Shown: positions 1 to 4,727 of the stretch, piece after piece
Layout: the number at the start of each line of letters is the position of its first letter
How positions within the stretch are numbered: the stretch's first letter is position 1
Assembly (NCBI GenBank): GCA_937902525.1
Contig: CALEKV010000032.1
Location: forward strand, 1-17,620
Direction of reading: 5' to 3'
Source: an uncultured Candidatus Saccharibacteria bacterium
Lineage (GTDB): Bacteria; Patescibacteriota; Saccharimonadia; Saccharimonadales; Saccharimonadaceae
DNA: 17,620 nucleotides
The notes under the pieces: model-generated
What the model saw: only the letters and a program-made list of their open reading frames with translations
What the model was told of the DNA's origin: nothing
Databases searched by the model: none
Translations under genes and position numbers: made by a program

Positions 1-2
1 CA

Positions 3-605
3 AACGAATCATTGGCCGTTACAGCACTCAACACTATCTCGGTAAAAGGGCGCGCGCCAAAAACCGGCTATACACGTGCTCAATTTGGCGATGGGTGGAG
101 TAAAACGGGCAGATGCGACACGCGTAACATTATTTTGCACCGTGATTTTAAAGATGCTGTAGTAAATGGCGATTGTAAGGTAATGAGCGGAACTTTGAAT
201 GATCCTTACACTGGTAAAACAATTACATTTGCCCGCGGCGAGCAAACCAGTGATGATGTGCAAATTGACCATGTCGTAGCGTTAAGTAACGCTTGGCAGA
301 CGGGTGCGCAGCAGTTGACTGCCATAGAGCGTATCGCGCTCGCCAATGACCATCTGGAATTATTAGCTGTAGATGGCCCGACGAATCAAAAAAAAGGTGA
401 TGGTGACGCGGCGACGTGGTTGCCGCCAAACAAAGCTTTTAGGTGTCAGTATGTGGCGCGGCAGATTGCCGTGAAGAGTAAATACAAATTGTGGGTTACC
501 CAAGCGGAAAACGATGCCATGCGTCGCGTGTTAGGTGATTGCCCCAATCAGCAGCTACCTGCTGCTATGCTTGGCGGTAGTAATGAGTTAAAAAGTCATT
601 TTTGA
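3..605 (+). CDS. HNH endonuclease family protein (DUF1524-like), 5' end outside window
   Basis: Probable secreted or surface DNA nuclease of the HNH/DUF1524 family. The open frame continues to the window edge, so the true start and any signal peptide lie upstream; the TTG at 12 is only the first start-like codon. Visible family marks are VKGRAPKTGY near the start, CDTRN, the SGTLNDPYTG block, the IDH of the HNH motif (bases about 264-272), the AWQTGAQ block, and AVDGPTNQKKGDGDAATWLPPNK (bases about 366-434) with the second N/H-type catalytic positions. Cysteines in CDTRN, DCK, RCQY and DCP could form disulfides, which fits an exported enzyme (inference). Similar proteins are common in Actinobacteria and Saccharibacteria. 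Eight A residues (388-395) lie in the active-site region but the frame is intact. The last 41 bases overlap the end of tgt on the other strand. A DNA-scavenging role is plausible but not shown here. Confidence 0.85.
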   Translation, partial: NESLAVTALNTISVKGRAPKTGYTRAQFGDGWSKTGRCDTRNIILHRDFKDAVVNGDCKVMSGTLNDPYTGKTITFARGEQTSDDVQIDHVVALSNAWQTGAQQLTAIERIALANDHLELLAVDGPTNQKKGDGDAATWLPPNKAFRCQYVARQIAVKSKYKLWVTQAENDAMRRVLGDCPNQQLPAAMLGGSNELKSHF

Positions 606-1773
606 AATCATAAAACGTATCATTGTTAATGCTTTCACGTATATCATCGACCAGTTTTACAATGAAATGCTCGTTATGGATTGTGGCTAAGGTGTTAGCT
701 AGCAGTTCACCGCTGCGGAAAAGGTGGTGTAAGTAGGCTTTGGTGTAGTTTTGACAGGTGTAGCAGGTACATTCGCTATCAAAGGGGGTAAAGTCGGTGG
801 CAAATTGGGCACGGCGGATGTTAACGCGACCGTTTTTGGTGTACAGTGCGGCGTTGCGGCCAACGCGGGCAGGGGAAACACAATCAAAGGTGTCGGCACC
901 GTTTTGTATACATGCAAAAATGTCGTCAGGCTCACTAATGCCCAGCATGTGGCGTGGCTTATCCTCGGGGAGTTCTTCACTCATCCAGCCGGTGATCTCA
1001 CCAATTTTTGATTTTTCCAACGCGCCGCCCAGGCCATAACCGTCAAAATCCATGCTACCCAAAAATTTGGCACTCTTACGGCGTAAATCTTGGTAGTTTG
1101 CCCCCTGGATTACCCCAAACAAAGCTTGCGGTGGCCGGTGGGTGCGTGCCGCGTTTAGACGCTGATGTTCAGCCAGGCTGCGGACCGCCCAGGGGTGGGT
1201 GCGGTTATCTAAAGATTCAACCTGGTATTCGTAACTGTGGTGCAGGGTAGTGAGTTCGTCAAATGCAAACGTAATATCGGCGCCAATGCCATGCTGGATT
1301 TGCATGCTTACCTCTGGTGTAAAGCGGTGGGAGCTGCCATCTAAGTGGCTTTTAAATGTTACGCTATCGTTATCGATGGTAGCCAACTTGTCTCGGCGGC
1401 TTTGAGGCGCTACTGGCGTGTCGCCAACCATGTCAATGACTTTTTTAAAGCCGACGCCAAGGCTCATTACTTGGAACCCGCCACTGTCGCTAAAAGTAGG
1501 CTTGTCCCAGTTCATGAATTTGTGGATTCCGCCGGCACTGTCGATGATATCGTGGTTGGGGCGCAAATAAAGGTGGTATGCATTTACCAAGACTGCCTGT
1601 GCGCCAGTGGCCTTGAGCTGCTCGGGTGTAAGCGCTTTCAGGGTGGCTTTAGTGCCAACCGGGATAAAGGCCGGTGTTTGGATTTCGCCGTGGGGTGTGT
1701 AAATAGTACCCGTACGCGCTAGGGCGCCTGGTAATTTTTTGCCAATTTTAAAATGGAATGGATTTTTGGTCAT
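565..1773 (-). CDS. tgt: tRNA-guanine(34) transglycosylase
   Basis: Exchanges guanine 34 in GUN anticodons for a 7-deazaguanine (preQ1 or queuine) on the way to queuosine. The 402-residue protein starts at ATG 1773; a TTG three bases upstream adds one residue but sits about where transcription should begin. Proton-acceptor Asp96 lies in DSGGFQVMSL. Nucleophile Asp297 lies in DTFDCVSPAR. The zinc site is C335-x-C337-x2-C340 with H366, the same Cys-His spacing as Zymomonas Tgt. There are two departures from the Zymomonas enzyme. About 22 extra residues lie at 105-136. The base-recognition loop, normally GGLAVGE, reads GGALEKS (249-255). A similar GGALEK loop is, from memory, found in actinobacterial Tgt. 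No queuosine synthesis gene is visible nearby, so salvage is more likely than de novo synthesis (inference). The 3' end overlaps the HNH gene tail-to-tail by 41 bases. Confidence 0.96.
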   Translation of the reverse strand: MTKNPFHFKIGKKLPGALARTGTIYTPHGEIQTPAFIPVGTKATLKALTPEQLKATGAQAVLVNAYHLYLRPNHDIIDSAGGIHKFMNWDKPTFSDSGGFQVMSLGVGFKKVIDMVGDTPVAPQSRRDKLATIDNDSVTFKSHLDGSSHRFTPEVSMQIQHGIGADITFAFDELTTLHHSYEYQVESLDNRTHPWAVRSLAEHQRLNAARTHRPPQALFGVIQGANYQDLRRKSAKFLGSMDFDGYGLGGALEKSKIGEITGWMSEELPEDKPRHMLGISEPDDIFACIQNGADTFDCVSPARVGRNAALYTKNGRVNIRRAQFATDFTPFDSECTCYTCQNYTKAYLHHLFRSGELLANTLATIHNEHFIVKLVDDIRESINNDTFYDFKNDFLTHYYRQA

Positions 1774-1781
1774 CAATAGCT

Positions 1782-1790
1782 ATTATAACA
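1782..1790 (-). promoter_or_regulatory. Extended -10 promoter of tgt, near-leaderless
   Basis: Read on the minus strand this is TGTTATAAT, a perfect extended -10. No good -35 stands 16-18 bases upstream. Counting seven bases from the -10 puts +1 near 1775, two bases before the tgt ATG, so the transcript would be almost leaderless. No SD sequence is possible between the box and the ATG. The site is back-to-back with the + strand promoter at 1801-1829. Confidence 0.65.
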
Positions 1791-1800
1791 GATAAAGTAC

Positions 1801-1829
1801 TTGACAAAACTTAAGCAATTTGATATAAT
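1801..1829 (+). promoter_or_regulatory. Consensus sigma-70 promoter for the small gene at 1900
   Basis: TTGACA at 1801-1806, a 17-base spacer and TATAAT at 1824-1829, preceded by TG (1821-1822), so both hexamers and the extended -10 are perfect. Expected +1 is near 1836, giving a leader of about 64 bases. Very strong constitutive expression is predicted. The promoter at 2527-2555 has the same design. Confidence 0.85.
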
Positions 1830-1836
1830 GCAAATA

Positions 1837-1899
1837 ATCGCAACAACCCGTTGTGATGGATGGCCAATCCATAAGGACCATACCGTAGGAGGTATACTC
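1837..1899 (+). promoter_or_regulatory. 5' leader with small hairpin and strong SD
   Basis: The leader contains a perfect 6-bp stem ATGGAT/ATCCAT (1856-1861 with 1867-1872) closed by the five-base loop GGCCA. This is followed by TAGGAGG (1886-1892), seven bases from the ATG at 1900. The hairpin leaves the SD open as drawn. I see no known riboswitch class. Confidence 0.5.
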
Positions 1900-2250
1900 A
1901 TGGCCACGCTCCTTCGCACTATCGCTCGTCGTTGCATTGCCGATTACAAAATCAATTTGAGGCAGTTCTACGAGCTGGACGCACTCGAAATGCATGGTTA
2001 CTGCTCCGAACGCCTTCAGGGCGTTCTCCTGGAAGAAGCTCTTAGTCGCAAGCCCGGCACCATGGGACGCTGCATCGCTGAGGCAACACAGGACAGTGAC
2101 CTCGAGGTTGCTTTCAGGCATCTTGATCATCTGCTTCGGAATGTGCGTTACAATGCCAAATTCCGGCTCGAACACGACTTCATGGTCGTGCTTGCGCATG
2201 AGATTAAGGCGGTGTTGCGAGAATCGAGAGCTGGCCAATCAGCCAGCTAA
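1900..2250 (+). CDS. Orphan small helical protein, function unknown
   Basis: Not recognised. Start chosen at ATG 1900 because TAGGAGG lies seven bases upstream and the consensus promoter at 1801-1829 would place +1 near 1836; any in-frame start further upstream would lie in or before the promoter. The product is 116 residues, with no signal peptide or membrane segment. It is rich in Arg, Leu, Glu and His and looks largely helical, with cysteines at 12, 35 and 58. Motif-like stretches such as HLDHLLRN (about 74-81) do not match a family I know. Leucine is written mostly CTC, CTT or CTG, whereas core genes in the window often use TTA and TTG, so the gene may be acquired. It is monocistronic, closed by two hairpins (2229-2248, 2251-2300). 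A structured RNA with a chance reading frame is possible but less likely given the good SD and 116 open codons. Confidence 0.6.
   Translation: MATLLRTIARRCIADYKINLRQFYELDALEMHGYCSERLQGVLLEEALSRKPGTMGRCIAEATQDSDLEVAFRHLDHLLRNVRYNAKFRLEHDFMVVLAHEIKAVLRESRAGQSAS
2229..2248 (+). other. Hairpin overlapping the stop codon
   Basis: AGCTGGC (2229-2235) pairs perfectly with GCCAGCT (2242-2248) around the six-base loop CAATCA. It covers the last codons and the first base of the TAA of the small gene, and stands two bases before the terminator stem, giving tandem hairpins at the transcript end. It may protect the 3' end or slow the ribosome at termination (inference). Confidence 0.5.
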
Positions 2251-2313
2251 CGCCCGCACCTGAAGTCAACGCAGCTCGTCTGCGCCTTCGGGTGCGGGCG
2301 AGTTTGCTTTTTA
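2251..2313 (+). terminator. Long intrinsic terminator of the first orphan gene
   Basis: The outer stem starts directly after the TAA. CGCCCGCACC (2251-2260) pairs with GGTGCGGGCG (2291-2300), and the stem continues through TGAAG/CTTCG with one T-G wobble to 15 bp. Inside it is a second stem CGCAG/CTGCG (2270-2274 with 2280-2284) with loop CTCGT. The T-rich tail TTTGCTTTTT (2303-2312) follows. This is unusually long for a terminator and could also act as an RNA stability element. Confidence 0.8.
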
Positions 2314-2341
2314 GGGCTTTGTAGCTTTTCTATCAAAAACT

Positions 2342-2432
2342 GTTCTTTTCTTTTTGAAAAAGAACCAAAAGACACCTTTACTTTTGCTTCAAAAGTAAAG
2401 CTTTTGGTTCTTTGGCAAAAAAGACAAAGAAC
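2342..2432. repeat. Nested palindromic element with alternating GTTCTTT arms
   Basis: The heptamer GTTCTTT and its complement alternate: GTTCTTT 2342-2348, AAAGAAC 2359-2365, GTTCTTT 2407-2413, AAAGAAC 2426-2432. The centre is a very long hairpin. A 13-bp stem (2359-2371 with 2401-2413) is followed, after a four-base ACAC bulge on one side, by an 11-bp stem (2376-2386 with 2390-2400) and the loop CTT. The side hairpins 2342-2349/2358-2365 and 2407-2414/2425-2432, 8 bp each, compete with the central one. The symmetry makes a cruciform on DNA or two alternative RNA folds possible. A MITE- or REP-like element is the likeliest nature (inference); no coding function is seen. Confidence 0.7.
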
Positions 2433-2442
2433 AATCGGTTTT

Positions 2443-2480
2443 AACCTTAAAAGGTTCAACCTTTTTGCTATTCTAAAAGG
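2443..2480. repeat. Second alternating inverted-repeat cluster (AAGG/CCTT arms)
   Basis: AACCTT 2443-2448, AAAAGGTT 2449-2456, AACCTTTT 2458-2465 and AAAAGG 2475-2480 lie in alternating orientation. Each inner arm can pair either with the arm before it or with the arm after it. The region from the terminator at 2313 to the next promoter at 2527 holds no gene I can support; apart from this cluster and the element at 2342-2432 it is A/T-rich spacer. Confidence 0.55.
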
Positions 2481-2526
2481 AGCTCGGTTTTTTGCGCAAC
2501 TATGTGTGCGATAACAGATGAAGAAG

Positions 2527-2555
2527 TTGACAAAGTACAAATTATTTGATATAAC
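2527..2555 (+). promoter_or_regulatory. Near-consensus promoter for the second orphan gene
   Basis: TTGACA at 2527-2532, a 17-base spacer and TATAAC at 2550-2555 with TG at 2547-2548, so the -10 is extended. Expected +1 is near 2562, giving a leader of about 92 bases. The string TTTGATATAA across the -10 is shared with the promoter at 1801-1829, as is TTGACAAA at the -35. Confidence 0.8.
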
Positions 2556-2561
2556 CAAAAT

Positions 2562-2653
2562 AATTCTCTGCATCTGGTGTGGAGTGGCTGCGGATGGTCT
2601 GCGGTAACGGGTACTTATGGCGACCTCAATGCCATACGTTGGAAGGACGTCCG
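2562..2653 (+). promoter_or_regulatory. Structured 5' leader of the second orphan gene
   Basis: TATGGC (2616-2621) pairs with GCCATA (2631-2636) across a nine-base loop. The SD GGAAGGA is at 2641-2647, followed by the self-complementary GGACGTCC (2645-2652), and the ATG is at 2654. The palindrome touches the SD, so an inter- or intramolecular fold could limit initiation (inference). No known riboswitch was recognised. Confidence 0.45.
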
Positions 2654-3016
2654 ATGTCGTTTTACACAACCGTTCCAGTCGACACAATGGAACCCATCGA
2701 CCTCTCAATCGCTCGGATTAAGCGGGCCTCTGAGCAGCATTGCCAAGGAGGCAAGCCAGTGGTAATAAAATTCATGGCCCTTATCGGCTACAGCCTCGCG
2801 CACGAGAACGGTAAGCCTCGGCCTATCGTGGCTCCTGTCGGGCTCAAGGTGACGAACCATACGAAGTGGGAGAGTGATAAGCGGCTCGGTTTCAGATTTT
2901 ATGGGCTGATTGGCAGTACTCTGGCGGTTCTGGATTGCGAGTGTTCGCCTAACGGCGGCGGTACGCCCGTTTTCAACATCTCGGAGCTGCCGGCCGATCC
3001 CTTGGGCTGTTTGTAG
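2654..3016 (+). CDS. Orphan small protein, function unknown
   Basis: Not recognised. ATG 2654 was chosen because GGAAGGA lies six bases upstream and the promoter at 2527-2555 fits; the longer in-frame reading from 2579 would begin in the leader without an SD. The product is 120 residues, probably mixed alpha/beta, with no signal peptide. It has a helical N-terminal third, then strand-like stretches such as GKPVVIKFMALIGYS (about 33-47) and RFYGLIGSTLAVLDCEC (81-97). A CxC pair sits at 95 and 97, and further cysteines are at 30 and 119. Codon use resembles the first orphan gene (CTC, CTG and CGG common) rather than nusA or clpC. The gene has its own promoter and terminator, so it is a self-contained unit between tgt and nusA. 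Acquisition by transfer is plausible; no function is assigned. Confidence 0.6.
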   Translation: MSFYTTVPVDTMEPIDLSIARIKRASEQHCQGGKPVVIKFMALIGYSLAHENGKPRPIVAPVGLKVTNHTKWESDKRLGFRFYGLIGSTLAVLDCECSPNGGGTPVFNISELPADPLGCL

Positions 3017-3028
3017 AACTTCCGATGA

Positions 3029-3066
3029 TGCCCCGCGCCGATTGTGGTGCGGGGCAGACTCGTTTC
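3029..3066 (+). terminator. Intrinsic terminator of the second orphan gene
   Basis: TGCCCCGC (3029-3036) pairs perfectly with GCGGGGCA (3049-3056), and the stem can extend inward by four pairs with G-T wobbles to an ATTG loop. The T-rich stretch that follows is short and interrupted (CGTTTCTT, 3061-3068), and runs into the -35 of the nusA promoter. Confidence 0.7.
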
Positions 3067-3094
3067 TTGACAAGATTGATTGCATTGCTATAAT
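3067..3094 (+). promoter_or_regulatory. Consensus promoter of nusA
   Basis: TTGACA at 3067-3072, a 16-base spacer and TATAAT at 3089-3094 with TG at 3086-3087 (extended -10). Expected +1 is near 3101, giving a leader of about 57 bases before the ATG at 3158, which has AAAGGAG at 3146-3152. Confidence 0.8.
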
Positions 3095-3157
3095 AAAAAG
3101 GTACATTCCGGCCGGCAGGTCGGATATTTTCGTAAAAAGGCATAAAAAGGAGACATT

Positions 3158-4279
3158 ATGATTGAAGACCTAAACTTAAAACAACTGACGCTGGCGCTAC
3201 GCACCATTGCTGAAGAAAAAAATCTACCAGAAGAAACAGTGATTGATGTGATTGAGCAGGCTATTGCTGCTGCATGGCGCCGCGATAACGGCGAACGCGA
3301 CCAAGAAGTTCGTGCTGAGCTTAACTTGGTCGAGGGTTCTGCTCAGGTATTCGTTGCGCGCGAAGTTGTAGAAGAAGTTGGTAGCGACGCCATTGAAATT
3401 AGCTTAGAAGACGCTAAAAAGCGCAAAAAAGACGCCGTGCTTGGCGACATTATTGAAGATGAATTTACCGTAACCGGTTTTGGCCGTGTGGCAGCGCAAA
3501 CTGCCAAGCAAGTGGTACTACAGCGCTTACGTGAAGCCGAGCGCGAAGTGGTGCTTGCCGAATACGAAGATAAAGTCGGCCAAATTGTAACGGGTATCGT
3601 TAACCGGGTTGAGCCCCGTGTTGTGCGTATAGAACTTGGTAAGGCGACTGGTATCATGCCGCAGAGTGAGCAAATTCAGGGCGAATATTATAGTGTTGGC
3701 TCGCGCATAAAGGTGCTTATTAAAGATATTGAACGCGACAATCGCGGCCCGCAGCTTATATTGAGCCGTGGTAGCGAAGCGTTTATCACAAAGCTGTTTG
3801 AACAAGAAGTCCCTGAAATGGAAACCGGCGCCGTTGAAATCAAAGGCATTGCCCGCGAAGCCGGCCGCCGCACTAAAATCGCCGTTGCCAGCACTGTGCC
3901 GGGTGTTGACCCTGTGGGAACATTTGTTGGCGGCCATGGCACACGTGTGAATGCCGTAATGAACGAAGTTGGCGACCAAGAAAAGATTGACATTGTAACC
4001 TTTGATGAAAATGCAGACACGTATATCCGTAATGCACTTAGCCCGGCCGAAGTTGTCAAGGTGGAAATCGACAAAGAAACCAATCATGCCAAGGTGTTTG
4101 TAGCTGAAGACCAGCAGAGCATCGCTATTGGCCGCGGTGGCCAGAACGTACGCCTTGCCAGTCGCTTGACCGGCTTTGAGCTTGATATTGAAACCGCTGT
4201 TGCCAAGCCTGTCGAAAAAAGGGCAAAAAAGAACATCGAAGACGATTTGTTCAGCGCGATTAACGAGCAGGGTGAGTAA
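3158..4279 (+). CDS. nusA: Transcription termination/antitermination factor NusA
   Basis: Binds RNA polymerase and nascent RNA to modulate pausing, termination and antitermination. The 373-residue protein has the usual order: N-terminal polymerase-binding domain (about 1-130), S1 domain (about 135-203), and KH1 and KH2 (about 225-345). The second KH carries AIGRGGQNVRLA (323-334). The first KH has VGGHGTR at 257-263 where most NusA proteins have a GPRG-type loop. It ends soon after KH2 and so lacks the acidic repeats of E. coli NusA, as is normal outside Proteobacteria. ATG 3158 follows AAAGGAG by five bases. The usual partner infB is not adjacent; a small cysteine-rich gene follows after four bases and is probably translationally coupled. 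Confidence 0.97.
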   Translation: MIEDLNLKQLTLALRTIAEEKNLPEETVIDVIEQAIAAAWRRDNGERDQEVRAELNLVEGSAQVFVAREVVEEVGSDAIEISLEDAKKRKKDAVLGDIIEDEFTVTGFGRVAAQTAKQVVLQRLREAEREVVLAEYEDKVGQIVTGIVNRVEPRVVRIELGKATGIMPQSEQIQGEYYSVGSRIKVLIKDIERDNRGPQLILSRGSEAFITKLFEQEVPEMETGAVEIKGIAREAGRRTKIAVASTVPGVDPVGTFVGGHGTRVNAVMNEVGDQEKIDIVTFDENADTYIRNALSPAEVVKVEIDKETNHAKVFVAEDQQSIAIGRGGQNVRLASRLTGFELDIETAVAKPVEKRAKKNIEDDLFSAINEQGE

Positions 4280-4283
4280 TACT

Positions 4284-4628
4284 ATGAGCGAAAAGTGTCC
4301 GCTACGTGACGGCCTACCTTATACCGACACGGAAGATGGGGAGTTCCGAATTCCTGATATATGCATGCAACAATGTGAGCAAGTGTGGGATAAGGCGCTA
4401 GATTCAGATAATAGTGTTGTTGATAATTTTGACTTAAACCATGGTTCCGATGAGGATAGAAATGGGGGGACCCCCTGCAGGCACTATGTTGAATATGGTG
4501 GCGAAGTGCTTCGGCGAATTGGCGATAAGCAATCTGCCAGGCGCGGATATGGAGTGATATCCGTGTGTGGAATTACTGGTGAAGAAGCTTTCGCTACAGA
4601 CGTTGATTTTGAGTGCCCGTATAACTAG
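4284..4628 (+). CDS. Small acidic six-cysteine protein, function unknown
   Basis: Not recognised. ATG 4284 lies four bases after the nusA stop, with GGTGAG (4271-4276) inside the end of nusA as a possible SD; the longer in-frame reading from 4176 overlaps nusA and is out of place. The product is 114 residues and strongly acidic, with cysteines at 5, 27, 31, 65, 95 and 111. C27-x3-C31 is the only close pair. There is no signal peptide or membrane helix, so metal binding is more likely than disulfide bonding (inference). It probably shares the nusA transcript and ends 16 bases before the CIRCE element. Its C-terminal segment, including GVISVCGITGEEAF (90-103), looks like a folded strand pair. 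I cannot place it in a family. Confidence 0.65.
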   Translation: MSEKCPLRDGLPYTDTEDGEFRIPDICMQQCEQVWDKALDSDNSVVDNFDLNHGSDEDRNGGTPCRHYVEYGGEVLRRIGDKQSARRGYGVISVCGITGEEAFATDVDFECPYN

Positions 4629-4644
4629 AGGTAGATGACGACTA

Positions 4645-4671
4645 TTAGCACTCGGCATTGACGAGTGCTAA
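4645..4671. promoter_or_regulatory. CIRCE operator (HrcA binding site)
   Basis: TTAGCACTC (4645-4653), a nine-base spacer and GAGTGCTAA (4663-4671) make a perfect match to the CIRCE inverted repeat bound by the heat-shock repressor HrcA. It overlaps the -35 of the clpC promoter, so bound HrcA would block polymerase. hrcA itself is not in the window. Confidence 0.95.
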
Positions 4672-4686
4672 TTTGTTCGGTAAAAT
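4658..4686 (+). promoter_or_regulatory. Heat-shock-repressible promoter of the clpC operon
   Basis: TTGACG at 4658-4663, 17 bases, then TAAAAT at 4681-4686. The -35 is formed by the CIRCE spacer plus the first base of its right arm. Expected +1 is near 4693. The leader then has a 6-bp hairpin TGGGCA/TGCCCA (4695-4700 with 4704-4709) just ahead of the SD GGAGG (4713-4717). Confidence 0.8.
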
Positions 4687-4727
4687 GGTCGTAGTGGGCA
4701 AGTTGCCCATTTGGAGGATTGACACAT

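Noticed and set aside
603..605. TGA as a sense codon (code 25, as in Gracilibacteria)
   Set aside because: The only gene ending in TGA stops at a sensible family length, and no core gene in the window carries an internal TGA.
1783..2238. Minus-strand open frame of about 150 codons opposite the first orphan gene
   Set aside because: It mirrors a + strand gene that has a perfect promoter, SD and terminator; its own start lacks an SD and its end runs into the tgt promoter.
2342..2432. Integron attC site or CRISPR-like array
   Set aside because: The arms lack the GTTRRRY core of attC and there are no regularly spaced direct repeats with unique spacers.
2247..3106. Two further minus-strand open frames (2247-2708 and 2705-3106)
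   Set aside because: They cross the terminators, the palindromic cluster and the promoters of the + strand units and show low-complexity Lys/Phe/Ser text from the repeats; no SD.
3527..4087. Minus-strand open frame of 186 codons within nusA
   Set aside because: Shadow of a clear nusA gene; no family resemblance and no start signal.
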